From assembly GCA_006969385.1 (NCBI GenBank), contig CP030884.1, forward strand, positions 2,046,001 to 2,110,000: a DNA stretch of 64,000 nucleotides, written 5' to 3'. The stretch is from Planctomycetaceae bacterium (GTDB taxonomy: Bacteria; Planctomycetota; Phycisphaerae; UBA1845; UTPLA1). The translations under genes were made by a program, and so were the position numbers. A model generated the notes under the pieces. The model was not told the origin of the DNA and did not search any database. It saw only the letters and a program-made list of their open reading frames with translations. Of the stretch, positions 33,465 to 42,911 are shown one piece after another. The first letter of the stretch is position 1. Every line of letters starts with the position of its first letter.

Positions 33465-35734
33465 TGAAGCCCGATCGCGATCAAGATGCGAATTTCGCAG
33501 ACGACCTGATGGATCACGCCGAAACGACCGGTTTCGATGGTGATGGCGGCGCTGCGTCAAAGAACGAAGCGGCGGTCAGCACCAAACAGCGTCAGGACAA
33601 AGCCGCGCCTATCGAAGCCGAGCAGGAATCGCTCGACGAACAAACCAAGATCGAACGCGTGGTGCAGAACTACCGCGTGTTGCGCACGATAAGCGAAACG
33701 GCAACGAGCGTTGTCTATAAGGCGGAACACAAGCGCACCAAGCGGCGCGTGTCGATCAAGGTGATCTACGCGACGCAGAACACCAATAGCGAAACGATCA
33801 ATCGCGCCCGCGTCGAGATCGAACGGGCGGTGCACTTGCGCCATCCGGGCATTGCCGAACTGATCGAAGCCGGCACGACCGACGAAGGCCATTGCTATTT
33901 CATTAGTGATTTCGTAAAAGGCGTCACGCTCGACGAATACGTCAGCATTCACAAGCTTTCCACGATGGATCGGCTCAAGCTGTTCGGTCGCATTTGCGAT
34001 GCGCTGCAATACGCGCATCAGCGCTGCTTGTTGCATCGCGACTTGCGGCCCAGCAACATCCTGATCGACGGTAAGTGCAATCCGCGCATCGTCGGCTTTG
34101 CGGTCGCCGCCGTGACCGAAGTCGATATCGGCGTGAGTCAAGACCTCATCAAGAAGCGCCAGTTCGGCGAATTCCTGGCGTATAAGGCCCCCGAGCAAAT
34201 CTCCGGTCGCCGTCACGATGTCGATGTGCGCACCGATCTGTATTCGATGGGCGTGATCGCGTACGAACTGTTGACGCAGCGCCTTCCGTATCACGTGAAG
34301 TCGGCCAATCCGCGCGAATACGCGGATGTCATCAACCGCGAGATGCCCGCTAAGCCCAGCAGCGTGAACAACGGTCTGCGCGGCGACTTGGAAGCGATCT
34401 TATTGAAGATGCTGGCGAAGGATCCGGCGGAACGTTATCAGAATATTGCCGATACGCTGCTCGATCTTGAAAATTACTTCGAGCAGCGACCGATCAGCGC
34501 GCGCCCGCTCGGTGCGTTCTACGAGTTTCGTAAACTGGCCGCGCGCTATAAGTCGCGCAGCATCTCGGTCGCGGCGTTGGCGTTGGCGATGGTGTTGTTC
34601 GGCCTGCACATTCACCGTACGACGCGGGCGTCCGAGCGCAACAAATTGTTGACGCAGATTCAGGCGCTGGAAGCAACGACCGCAAATCAGAAGATGCAGC
34701 GCGATACGGCGATGATGGAGATGCAGATCGCGCAAGAGAAGATGTCGGCCGCGCAGGCGGCTCAGAAGTCGAGCGACCAGCAAGCGCAAACCGCCCTCGC
34801 CCAACTGGGCACGTGGCGGGATAAGGCCAGCGTCGCAACCGCCGACGCTCAGCGCGCCGAGCGCGACGCCGAACGCGCCGAGACGGTTGCCAGCTTCTTC
34901 CCCGATTTGTTCCAATCGAACATCGCGGGCGAAATCGTCGGTCAAACCGCATCGCTCCTATTGCTCGACGAAGCGGCCAGTTTGGCGGCGGGCTATTTCG
35001 ACGGCGATCCGCAATTGCAGTCGTCCGTATTCCTCAACATCGCCCGAGCCTATCAGAACATGAACGCCGACGAGAAGGCGACCGCCTTGGCGAAGTCCGC
35101 TTTGCAAAAGGCGCGCGATGAACTCGGCGAACGCCACGAAGTCACCGTCGAAGCGCTCAACCGCGTAACGGCCGGCCTGTTCGCACAGCGCAACGTGGTC
35201 GAGGCCGAACCGTACGCACGGCAATTGGTAACGGCATCCGAAACGCTCTTCGGCACCGAGCACGTCAAAACGCTGACGGCGGTGCACAACTTGGGCATGA
35301 TCTACTTCTTGCAAGACAACTTCGCCGACGCAGGCGATATGTTCCAACGAGCGCTCGATGGTCGTCGCGCCACGCTCGGCGCGCCAGACCCGCGCACGGT
35401 CGCGTCGATGCACTTCCTCGGTCGCGTGCGCTTCGCGCAAGGGCGGCTCGCCGATGCGGAGAAGCTGTGGCGCGAAGAGATCGCGATTCAATCGGAGGAT
35501 GCGTCGGCACCGCGCTGGAAGCTCGCCGATGTTCGCGGTCGCTTGGGGCAGTGTTTGACCAACCTTGGTAAGTTTGAAGAAGCCGAAGGATTATTGCTCG
35601 ATAGCCACGCCGATCTGCGCGATCGATTCGGCGACGACCATAAGTTGGTCAAAGAAGCGAAGCAGCGCGTGATTGACCTCTATAAGGCAACGGGCCGCGA
35701 AGATTTGGCCGAACGGTTTACGAAGGGTTCGTAG
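33461..35734 (+). CDS. Degenerate Ser/Thr protein kinase (probable pseudokinase) with TM helix and TPR tail
   Basis: 757 residues. A 65-residue acidic leader precedes a Hanks-type kinase fold: SIKVI (Lys100), HRDLRPSN (192-199) and KAPEQ (242-246) are kept. However, the Gly-rich loop reads ISETATSVVYKA with no glycines, and the DFG triad reads VGFA (211-214), so the Mg-binding Asp is missing. Catalysis is therefore doubtful. A membrane helix (ISVAALALAMVLFGLHI, about 370-387) separates it from a coiled coil and a large TPR domain (520-757, repeated ALxxxRATLGxxDPRT-type units). GGAG in the end of the secretin gene serves the ATG at 33461 or 33464. Coupled to the secretin, it probably scaffolds or regulates the pilus machine. 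Confidence 0.88.
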   Translation: MMKPDRDQDANFADDLMDHAETTGFDGDGGAASKNEAAVSTKQRQDKAAPIEAEQESLDEQTKIERVVQNYRVLRTISETATSVVYKAEHKRTKRRVSIKVIYATQNTNSETINRARVEIERAVHLRHPGIAELIEAGTTDEGHCYFISDFVKGVTLDEYVSIHKLSTMDRLKLFGRICDALQYAHQRCLLHRDLRPSNILIDGKCNPRIVGFAVAAVTEVDIGVSQDLIKKRQFGEFLAYKAPEQISGRRHDVDVRTDLYSMGVIAYELLTQRLPYHVKSANPREYADVINREMPAKPSSVNNGLRGDLEAILLKMLAKDPAERYQNIADTLLDLENYFEQRPISARPLGAFYEFRKLAARYKSRSISVAALALAMVLFGLHIHRTTRASERNKLLTQIQALEATTANQKMQRDTAMMEMQIAQEKMSAAQAAQKSSDQQAQTALAQLGTWRDKASVATADAQRAERDAERAETVASFFPDLFQSNIAGEIVGQTASLLLLDEAASLAAGYFDGDPQLQSSVFLNIARAYQNMNADEKATALAKSALQKARDELGERHEVTVEALNRVTAGLFAQRNVVEAEPYARQLVTASETLFGTEHVKTLTAVHNLGMIYFLQDNFADAGDMFQRALDGRRATLGAPDPRTVASMHFLGRVRFAQGRLADAEKLWREEIAIQSEDASAPRWKLADVRGRLGQCLTNLGKFEEAEGLLLDSHADLRDRFGDDHKLVKEAKQRVIDLYKATGREDLAERFTKGS

Positions 35735-35877
35735 CCGCTGGAGAGAAAACACGGCGTCCACAGAGCATTTGTAAACGAGGTTGAATAAACCAAGTTTTGC
35801 AGATCGCTGCAAGTAAATCAGGGCTGCATATTCAGGACATGAAAAAGGGGCGTGGCAACCCGAAACGACCATCACAC

Positions 35878-35906
35878 TTAGCCCTCGGCCATTGGCCGGG
35901 GGCTAA
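35878..35906. terminator. Hairpin between convergent genes
   Basis: TTAGCCC-CGGCC pairs with GGCCG-GGGCTAA with one mismatch and loop ATT. It lies between the kinase-like gene and the convergent radical SAM gene. No strong T run follows on either strand, so function as a terminator is likely but weakly supported. Confidence 0.5.
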
Positions 35907-35979
35907 TCTCGTCTTACGAAGAAGCTTTATTTCGAATCGTATCAATCACCGCCTAGTAGAGGCGTTGAAGCGCCGCGCC

Positions 35980-37506
35980 TTACCCACCCAAAACCGGTAG
36001 CGACATATCGCTTTCCACCAAATTGTGCTTGGGTGGATCGTTGGGTGTTGAAGCATCATCCTCCGGGCTCCAGGTCGAATTGAGATGCATCTTGAAGGCG
36101 CTGCGCACCTTGGCGTAGCGCTCGGTTTTGCGCGGTGCAAAGCCGAACCGCTCGGCGTCGTGCGGTGCCTGAATCTTGGCCATGCGCTTCCAGCCGTGGT
36201 TCATACCGAAGACAAAGCCCGCCGTGCTCAGCGACTTGGTGCGCCAGAACGTGCGAAACGCGCGGGCAATCACCCACGGTTGCTTGGCGGCGGCGTAGCG
36301 CAATTCATAGATGGCTTCATCCAGATCGCGCGGCGTCATCTTCGCCGGCGTATAGACCGTTTCGGTAAAGGTATAACGCTCCCAATCGGACGGATACTGC
36401 TCGGCAAAGAGCTTACCCGTTTGTTTGAAGCGATCGTACATCTTGGTGCCGGGCAGCGGCGTAAGGTTGGTGATCTGCACCATGTCGATGCCAAGTTTGA
36501 CCGACGCGACGGCGGTATCGGCAACGGCGTCGGCGGTGTCCTCATCCGAACCGATAATAAACCCGCCGAATACGGAAATGCCCGACTTATGAAAGCCGGT
36601 GACGAGCTTTTGATAATCGTCGAGGTTCTTGCGATTGATGCCTTTGTGATACTGCTTGAGCGTTTCGGCATTGAACGACTCGAAGCCGACCAGCATACCA
36701 CGGCAACCGGCCTTGTAGGCGAGGTCCATGCCTTCCTTATCGCCGCCCATATTGAGCGTGGTTTGGCTGAACCAAAGGCGTTTCTTGCCGTGCTTGATGA
36801 TGGCGCGAAGTAATTCCTTGGCCCATTCGGCATGCGCTTCGCCGACGCCGAAGAAATTATCGTCCACGACAAAGATAAATTTCTTCGGCGTGCGGTTCCA
36901 TTCGTCCACGATGTCTTCAATGCGACGCCGTCGAATCGGCGCGCCGTTGAATTTCGTCACCGAGCAGTATTCGCAACCGACGGGGCAACCGCGCGAGGTT
37001 TGAATCGCCGACACGCTGTACTTACCGTTCAGTGGTTCCATGCCTTGCTTGGCGCGGCCGAGGCCCGTGGCTTCAAGATCGCTTAATGAACCGGAGTAGC
37101 GCGCTTGCAGCTTACCGGCGGCGGCATCTTCGACGATGCCGGGCCAAATCTCATCGCATTCGCCAATGGCGATCGAATCCACGTATTGACCCGCTTCATC
37201 GGGGCAGGCCGAGGCATGTGGCCCACCCATGATGGTGCGAATGTTGTTGCGACGGCAATAGTCCGCGATCTCATAGGCGCGTGTCGAACCGCTGGTATAG
37301 GCGGTGAGTCCGACGAGATCGTATTGCTTCTTAGCGAGCAGTTTTTCGGTTTCGTGGGTGCCGAAGCATTCGTCGATGATGTCGACTTCGTGACCTTCCG
37401 GCACGAGGCCGGCGAGCACCTGCAGGCCAAGCTGCGGGATATAGCTACCCACCGTGTGGTAGCCTTGGGTGCGACGGGTGATCGGGTTAACAAGTGCGAT
37501 GCGCAT
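35980..37506 (-). CDS. B12-binding domain radical SAM protein
   Basis: 508 residues. Residues 1-140 are a cobalamin-binding-type Rossmann domain (MRIALVNPITRRTQGYHTVG, GLVPEGHEVDIIDECFGTHE, RTIMGGPHASACPDEAGQYV) without the DxHxxG motif typical of base-off B12 binding. The radical SAM core has SRGCPVGCEYCSVTKFNG, the CxxxCxxC cluster at about 175-182, then the TIM barrel (FVVDDNFFGVGEAHAEWAKE, GCRGMLVGFESFNAETLKQY, GGFIIGSDEDTADAVADTA). The layout is that of BchE/HpnJ-like class B enzymes, which methylate or rearrange unactivated carbons in lipids and cofactors. Substrate cannot be read from sequence. Monocistronic; upstream lies a repeat region. Confidence 0.9.
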   Translation of the reverse strand: MRIALVNPITRRTQGYHTVGSYIPQLGLQVLAGLVPEGHEVDIIDECFGTHETEKLLAKKQYDLVGLTAYTSGSTRAYEIADYCRRNNIRTIMGGPHASACPDEAGQYVDSIAIGECDEIWPGIVEDAAAGKLQARYSGSLSDLEATGLGRAKQGMEPLNGKYSVSAIQTSRGCPVGCEYCSVTKFNGAPIRRRRIEDIVDEWNRTPKKFIFVVDDNFFGVGEAHAEWAKELLRAIIKHGKKRLWFSQTTLNMGGDKEGMDLAYKAGCRGMLVGFESFNAETLKQYHKGINRKNLDDYQKLVTGFHKSGISVFGGFIIGSDEDTADAVADTAVASVKLGIDMVQITNLTPLPGTKMYDRFKQTGKLFAEQYPSDWERYTFTETVYTPAKMTPRDLDEAIYELRYAAAKQPWVIARAFRTFWRTKSLSTAGFVFGMNHGWKRMAKIQAPHDAERFGFAPRKTERYAKVRSAFKMHLNSTWSPEDDASTPNDPPKHNLVESDMSLPVLGG

Positions 37507-38189
37507 ACAGGAGAACCTTCGGGTTCGGGTGAGTTAAGTCGTGCTCGCGGAACGCTGCCGACGATCGGGCGCGTTCGCGACCATTCATCCTTGCTCGCGC
37601 GTGCAGGTTGGGCAGCCCCAACAACGCGGGCGGTCGTTCCCTCGACCGCAATTGGACGGGATTGTAACAGGCAATTTCGGGCGTGGATACGAAAAATCGA
37701 CCATCCGGCAGGTTTTGCGCGTGCCGTCCTGACGTACGGTGCCGAGTGCGGTGTTTCGGGAGTCGGGAGACGGGAGTTGGGTGTCGATTGTCGAGTGTGA
37801 GGTGTCGCGTGTCGGGTGCCCCATCCATTGCGCTAGCAATGGTTGGGGAATCACGGATGTGGGACGACCAATCGCGGTCGCGTGCGCGAAGGAGTATTGG
37901 ATCATCGATTCCCCACCCTTCGCTGGCGCGAAGGATAGGGCACCCGAACTCGGCAATCGCAGGGTGCCCCATCCTTTCCGCAGGAATGGTTGGGAAATCC
38001 GCGGCGAAGCTAAGTTTATCCGTCTCGAAAGGGTATCCCGTTTGATCCATCATCTGCGGCTCGACAAAAGCCCCTACCTGATTAGACGCGCAAGTTCTAA
38101 GCCGCTAATCTACGATAAATAACAGGCACCGAACCGGGACCGTCTCGCAACCTTGGGGCCCGGCAACCCAGTGATGGAGATATGCAACT
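37507..38189. other. Intergenic repeat region
   Basis: About 680 bp without a convincing gene. It holds three REP-like palindromes (37814-37999) and short runs resembling GTGTCGAGTGTGAGGTGTCG at 37760-37810. A frame on the minus strand spans the repeats but is built from them and is not protein-like. From about 38100 a leader with pairing CCGGG and CCCGG segments precedes the small gene at 38190. Confidence 0.5.
37814..37999. repeat. Three copies of a 38-39 bp palindromic REP-like element
   Basis: Copies at 37814-37852 (plus), 37907-37945 (minus orientation) and 37962-37999 (plus). Each begins GGGTGCCCCATCC or a variant and ends TGGGGAATC or TGGGAAATC, with a hairpin such as CATTGC-GCTA-GCAATG in the centre. 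Loop-proximal bases differ between copies while the arms stay paired. Confidence 0.75.
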
Positions 38190-38324
38190 GTGGAAACGCT
38201 CGGCGACATCCTCGAATCCTTGGCGAACGGTCTGATCGATTTTATTTTCAGCGTGCTGCTGAACTCGTTTAATGCCATCCTGCTGCCGCTGCTCGAATCG
38301 ATATTCGGCGTTGCGTCGAGCTAG
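38190..38324 (+). CDS. Possible 44-residue amphipathic/hydrophobic peptide
   Basis: GTG start at 38190 with GGAG at 38176-38179. It reads VETLGDILESLANGLIDFIF, then SVLLNSFNAILLPLLESIFG, ending VASS. The regular Leu/Ile spacing gives a strongly amphipathic to membrane-active helix pair. Its length, ribosome binding site and composition support a real small gene, but no homologue is known to me. It could be a membrane peptide or type I toxin-like product. Confidence 0.4.
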   Translation: METLGDILESLANGLIDFIFSVLLNSFNAILLPLLESIFGVASS

Positions 38325-38489
38325 TTCGGACGACTACACCTCTGCCAGAACAAGCGTAATCGGCTCCCAATACTTCGATTTTGACCACTTACAGGGTCTG
38401 AAACTGTACCATATCGCTATTGGAAGCGACCGAAATCCGTTAAAATACCCCGCAACGGGAGTCTTGCTGATTCACGCGGAGGTGAATAG

Positions 38490-40745
38490 ATGCACGGAAA
38501 GCCCATTGGACTTATTTGTCTATTTTGTCTACTCATCGGTGCCTTAACCACACGGCAGCTCGTGGCACAGGATTGCAACAATAATGGTGTGCCCGATGTC
38601 CAGGACATCGATCCTGCCGACCCCGACGGTAACGGCGAAGTCAGCCTCGACGATAACAACGACAATATTCCGGATGAATGTCAATTCAAAACGGTTGTCG
38701 AGCGCGTCGTGCCTTGCGGTTCGATCTATATCCCTCAGGATTTCGTTGCTAATAATACGCTAACCAGCGTTTTTGTCTTTAATCGAAATTTGGAACTCGT
38801 CGGTGAAATCTACGAAAACCAGATTCGTTATGGCGGCGGCACGATTTCGCCGACATTGGACGGGCGCCTGTTGGTAAGCGACTGGACTGGCGACCGTATT
38901 CAAATACTCGATCCTAATGGCATCGCGTCACCACAGTTAATTAATACTGGAGGTCTTAATGGCGCTCATGGTGCAGTCGTTAACGAAGAAGGGCAGTTTA
39001 TCGTAAACAGCTATTTGTCTGATAGCATCAAATTGTACGCACCTAATGGGGACTATTTGCAAAATATCGGCGCGAACATCGAAGATCCACAATGTCTGGC
39101 AATCGATCGAGCGGGCAATCTGTTTGTTGGGAATCGTAACAACGGTAATGGTTTCATCGCGATGTTCGATGAGAATCTCAATCACGTGCAAAATTTCGGC
39201 CAAGGGCTCTTTAATCCCCATCCAACAGATATGGCATTTGGCCTCAACGGAATCCTCTATGTGGCGGCGCCCGATCAAGTCCTGAAGTTTGCTCCCGGGG
39301 GGATTTTCATCGGCAGTATCGTACACCCAGGGATGCAGCCGCATGGACTAGCGTTTGACGAAACGGGTACGCTCTGGGTAACCGAAACGTCGGGAACCAA
39401 TATCTTCCGTTTTGATTCAAATGAGGTCTTCATTGACGAAAATACCTTAGATTTCGCGTCCGCAGGCGGTACTGGTAACGTCATTCATGGCCTCATGTTT
39501 CGCTCCGGTTCTGCAGACGATTGCAATAACAATCAAATCGGTGATTCGTGTGAAATCGCCGATGGCTTGGTTGACGATTGCAATGACAACGGCATTCCCG
39601 ATTCCTGTGATGTAGCGGCGGTAGATTGCAACGGCAACGGCATCCCCGATGAATGCGATGAAGATTGCAACCTCGACGGGGTCGCCGATGACTGTCAACT
39701 TACTGGCAATGATTGCAACGCCAACAACGTACCGGATGATTGCGAACTGGATTGCAACGGGAATGGGATTCCCGACGATTGCGATATCGCTAATTGTGCG
39801 ATGGGCGATACATCGTGCTCCGATTGTGATGGCAACGGCGCTCTCGATGTTTGCGAGCTGAGTCCGGTTAACCTTGGCTCGATTCGATTTGATGGCTTGA
39901 ACGACTATGTACGCATCCCGCGGCAGGCGCTCTTAGAACCGGATGCTATCACGGTTGAGCTTTGGGCACGGCTCGATGGTATTCAGAGTCGAAATACCAA
40001 GCTGGTTCGAAAAACACTTAACAACCTACCGGGGTACTCAATCGCCGCAGATTTTAATAACGCGAGACGCATGCGATTCGATTGCGACTCGTCTGTAGTT
40101 GATACGCAAACGCATGACGCTTACGTGGGTTCGTGGCATCATTTCGCTGGAACCTATGAAGACGGCACGGCGAGATTCTTCGTCGACGGGGAGTTAGTAT
40201 CGACGAGTATCGCCGCGTCCGGGCCGCTTTCACACTCCGCATCCGATCTCTACATTGCCGCTGGCTTGCCCAGTTCCGATACCAGCGAATATTTCAAGGG
40301 TGAGTTAGACGAAGTTCGCATTTGGAATAGGGCGAGAACTCCGGAAGAAATCGCCGCCGATTATCAACGCGTGATCAACCCGAATGCCGATGGTTTGATT
40401 GGTTCGTGGCGTTTTGAAACCGGTAGCGGCCAACAGGTAGTTGACGATTCCCCGAACGCGCTGAATGGTACTTTCGGATTCGGTACGTTCAATGAAGGCG
40501 CGGACCCACAATGGGCGACCATTGCAGCCCCGACCATCGTTAATGACTGTAACAACAACGGTCGTCTTGATTCCTGTGATGTTGCCGGTGACGCGAATGG
40601 CGATGACATTCTGGACCTCGCCGACCTCAGCAGCTTTGTTGATGCTGTCTTGGCGGGTTCGGGCTGCGCGTTTCACGACGTTAATGTTGATGGATCGATT
40701 GATGGTCGCGACGTACCGCTATTCACGGCTTTACTGCTGCAATAG
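38490..40745 (+). CDS. Large secreted protein: propeller, DCNxNGxPDxCD repeats, LamG domain, dockerin-like end
   Basis: 751 residues with a signal peptide (MHGKPIGLICLFCLLIGALT). Residues 60-340 are NHL-type propeller repeats (NGDYLQNIGANIEDPQCLAI, GLFNPHPTDMAFGLNGILYV, PHGLAFDETGTLWVTETSG). About nine copies of a Ca-binding-like Cys motif follow, of the form DCNGNGIPDECDE, near residues 25 and 350-460 and once at about 690. Residues 460-690 form a LamG/concanavalin-like domain (VNLGSIRFDGLNDYVRIPRQ, SWHHFAGTYEDGTARFFVDG, GELDEVRIWNRARTPEEIAA). The end (DANGDDILDLADLSSFVDAV) is dockerin-like. It is probably a cell-surface or extracellular adhesive or carbohydrate-binding protein. Such architecture is characteristic of Phycisphaerae. 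Confidence 0.88.
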   Translation: MHGKPIGLICLFCLLIGALTTRQLVAQDCNNNGVPDVQDIDPADPDGNGEVSLDDNNDNIPDECQFKTVVERVVPCGSIYIPQDFVANNTLTSVFVFNRNLELVGEIYENQIRYGGGTISPTLDGRLLVSDWTGDRIQILDPNGIASPQLINTGGLNGAHGAVVNEEGQFIVNSYLSDSIKLYAPNGDYLQNIGANIEDPQCLAIDRAGNLFVGNRNNGNGFIAMFDENLNHVQNFGQGLFNPHPTDMAFGLNGILYVAAPDQVLKFAPGGIFIGSIVHPGMQPHGLAFDETGTLWVTETSGTNIFRFDSNEVFIDENTLDFASAGGTGNVIHGLMFRSGSADDCNNNQIGDSCEIADGLVDDCNDNGIPDSCDVAAVDCNGNGIPDECDEDCNLDGVADDCQLTGNDCNANNVPDDCELDCNGNGIPDDCDIANCAMGDTSCSDCDGNGALDVCELSPVNLGSIRFDGLNDYVRIPRQALLEPDAITVELWARLDGIQSRNTKLVRKTLNNLPGYSIAADFNNARRMRFDCDSSVVDTQTHDAYVGSWHHFAGTYEDGTARFFVDGELVSTSIAASGPLSHSASDLYIAAGLPSSDTSEYFKGELDEVRIWNRARTPEEIAADYQRVINPNADGLIGSWRFETGSGQQVVDDSPNALNGTFGFGTFNEGADPQWATIAAPTIVNDCNNNGRLDSCDVAGDANGDDILDLADLSSFVDAVLAGSGCAFHDVNVDGSIDGRDVPLFTALLLQ

Positions 40746-40828
40746 CAACGACTGTATTTCTCCTGCCAAGGTACTTCGACCGGCAACGACGTGAGAATTT
40801 GTAGCCCTTCCGCCAAGATAATCAGTCG

Positions 40829-41194
40829 TCATTCATCCCGATGCACCGTTTCCATGCTGAACGCCGGTAGGCAGACGGCGATATATTCGGCACCGCCGTC
40901 TTCCGGCGTGCTGTAGCGAATCCACTCACCCGCGCGCGTGATGACGGCTTGGCCGGCGCGCACGTCGATGGCGTCACCGGCTTTGTGTTCAACGCGCAGC
41001 ATGCCGTTGAGCACGATGGTGTATTCATCGAATTCCGGCGTTTGACCGGGCTCGGCCCAACCGGCGGGGCTGCGCATGTGGGCGATGCTGACGGCGCTGT
41101 CGTTGCTGTTGACGCGACCGATGTATTCGTCGATGAGCTTAGGCGGCGAACCGGCGGCCTCGACGCGAGTGGGTCGGGGGATGTGGGTGGGCAT
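40829..41194 (-). CDS. Cupin-domain protein
   Basis: 121 residues from the ATG at 41194 (AAGGAA upstream). It is a single cupin: EFDEYTIVLNGMLRVEHKAG and IDVRAGQAVITRAGEWIRYS. The usual metal ligands of cupin motif 1 (H-x-H) are not obvious, so the metal site may be altered. Function unknown; single-domain cupins bind small ligands or act as isomerases and oxygenases. Monocistronic. Confidence 0.8.
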   Translation of the reverse strand: MPTHIPRPTRVEAAGSPPKLIDEYIGRVNSNDSAVSIAHMRSPAGWAEPGQTPEFDEYTIVLNGMLRVEHKAGDAIDVRAGQAVITRAGEWIRYSTPEDGGAEYIAVCLPAFSMETVHRDE

Positions 41195-41292
41195 GATGGA
41201 ATTCCTTAGACAGTATTGACGATAAGGCAACGCATCAGAACTTAGTATATCATTTGTCTGATTGATGAGTTACTGGGTATAGGGATGGTCCT

Positions 41293-41937
41293 GTGTATAT
41301 TGACTTTTATCGCCAGCTATTTGCTAGTGTCGGAAAAAATTTAAACCATGAGGACGGGATTCCAGATTCGGAAATCGATAATCAGGCTGTACGACTTGGA
41401 GTACACGTACCTGCATCAGTGCGCGCATTTTATCGAGTCGCAGGCCGTGAAACTCAATTCAATCAAGAGCATGATCGGTTGCTACTGCCAAATCAGTGGT
41501 ATCTCGATCACGGCAGGTTGATCTTCTATGAAGAAAATCAGTGCGTCGTAAATTACGGTTTTAAGGTGATTGATGCGAATCAAGACGACCCAATCGCCTA
41601 CGCCGCCAATCCCGACGATGAAGAATTTTGGGTTGCTGGCGGACCCATCACCAAATACCTAAGCCTTCAGACCTATTGGCAGGCCGTTTTTGGTGGCGCT
41701 ATCGGTTACGTTGGATGGTGTCACGTTTGTACAAACAGCCCAGATATATCCGACCGGTTGTCCGCTTGGGAAGATGTAGGAGAGCTTAGCGGAATCCGAT
41801 GTTACCTAAAGCCCGGTCGGATTATTTGGTTTGGAAAAGACGGCGATGGCTTTGTTGTTTTTGGCGGCGTCGTAAATGCGGACGATAAAGACATCCTTGC
41901 TCAGGATTTAGGGCTTGAATGGGATGAAGAAAGTTGA
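41293..41937 (+). CDS. SUKH/SMI1-KNR4-like protein
   Basis: 214 residues from a GTG start. The order IDNQAVRLGVHVPASVRAFY, then LLPNQWYLDHGRLIFYEENQ and VNYGFKVIDANQDDPIAYAA fits the SUKH/SMI1-KNR4 fold, whose members serve as immunity proteins against polymorphic toxins and as general interaction modules. The composition is more AT-rich than that of neighbouring genes. No toxin gene is adjacent. Whether this is an active immunity protein cannot be told. Confidence 0.7.
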   Translation: MYIDFYRQLFASVGKNLNHEDGIPDSEIDNQAVRLGVHVPASVRAFYRVAGRETQFNQEHDRLLLPNQWYLDHGRLIFYEENQCVVNYGFKVIDANQDDPIAYAANPDDEEFWVAGGPITKYLSLQTYWQAVFGGAIGYVGWCHVCTNSPDISDRLSAWEDVGELSGIRCYLKPGRIIWFGKDGDGFVVFGGVVNADDKDILAQDLGLEWDEES

Positions 41938-42071
41938 GAAATGAGTTTGTATGTTGCGATCCAATTGATTGGTCGCGTTTTCAATGCCGCAAGTTGGCTC
42001 TCAATTCACAAATTGAACCCGCCCCCGCTCGCGAGTAAAATTCGGTAATCGAAAGACTCACGGAGGAGCCC

Positions 42072-42911
42072 ATGCAAGTCTATCACGATCTGGTGCGTCG
42101 CGTGTTGGAAGAGGGCGAGCACAAGCCCAGTCGGACCGGCGTCGATACCATCAGTTTGTTTGGCTGTTTTTATTCCGTCGATCTGGCCGACGGCTTTCCG
42201 CTGCTGACGACCAAGCGCGTGAACTTTGACGCCGTCTTGCGCGAGTTGCTGTGGTATCTCTCCGGCGAAAATCACATTCGCAACCTGCGGCAATACACCA
42301 AGATTTGGGACGATTGGGCCGATGAAGACGGCAACCTTGAAACCGCCTACGGTTACTACTGGCGGCATTTCCCCAGCGCCCAGCGCGATGAGAACGGCGA
42401 ATGGCGCGTACGCGAAGTCGATCAGATTCAATACGTGATCGACACGATTAAACGCGAACCGACGAGTCGTCGCTTGGTGGTAACGGCATGGGAACCCGGC
42501 AATGCGACGACGAGCCGATTGCCACCGTGCCATTACAGTTATGCCTTCCACGTATCGAATGGACGCTTGAATTGTCACCTTACGCAGCGCTCGGGCGATA
42601 TCGCGCTCGGCATCCCGTTCAACATGGCGGCTTATGCGTGTCTCACGATGATGATTGCACAAGAGTGCGACCTGTTGCCGGGCAAGTTTGCGCATACGAT
42701 TGTTGATGCCCACGTGTATGCGGCGCAGGCGGGCTCAAAGATGGAAGCTTACGACCATGTCGCCGGCCTGCGCGAACAACTCAAGCGCGAGCCGCTACCG
42801 TTGCCGACGCTGAAGATCGCGAAGAAGCCGTTTAACGAATTGCGGTTTGAAGATTTTGAGCTGCAGAATTATCAGTGTCACGAGCCGATCAGGTTTAAGG
42901 TGGCGGTTTAG
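42072..42911 (+). CDS. thyA: Thymidylate synthase
   Basis: 279 residues. It carries the folate-dependent ThyA motifs: SRTGVDTISLFG, GFPLLTTKRVNFDAVLRELLW, WRHFP, the catalytic Cys in LPPCHYSYAFHV, LTQRSGDIALGIPFNMAAYA and the dUMP-binding HVYAA. It makes dTMP from dUMP with methylene-tetrahydrofolate, leaving dihydrofolate, which the DHFR gene 397 bp downstream recycles. AGGAGCC upstream of the ATG is a good ribosome binding site. Confidence 0.97.
   Translation: MQVYHDLVRRVLEEGEHKPSRTGVDTISLFGCFYSVDLADGFPLLTTKRVNFDAVLRELLWYLSGENHIRNLRQYTKIWDDWADEDGNLETAYGYYWRHFPSAQRDENGEWRVREVDQIQYVIDTIKREPTSRRLVVTAWEPGNATTSRLPPCHYSYAFHVSNGRLNCHLTQRSGDIALGIPFNMAAYACLTMMIAQECDLLPGKFAHTIVDAHVYAAQAGSKMEAYDHVAGLREQLKREPLPLPTLKIAKKPFNELRFEDFELQNYQCHEPIRFKVAV

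Noticed and set aside
32265..33560. A 431-codon open frame on the minus strand
   Set aside because: It lies opposite the secretin gene, which has clear motifs; the antisense product has none.
37487..38053. A 188-codon minus-strand frame
   Set aside because: Its sequence is made of the three REP-like palindromes and low-complexity repeats, so it is not a gene.
38110..38180. SAM-type riboswitch, suggested by GGCCCGGCAACC
   Set aside because: Only this short piece matches. The conserved helices and the downstream methionine or SAM gene are absent.
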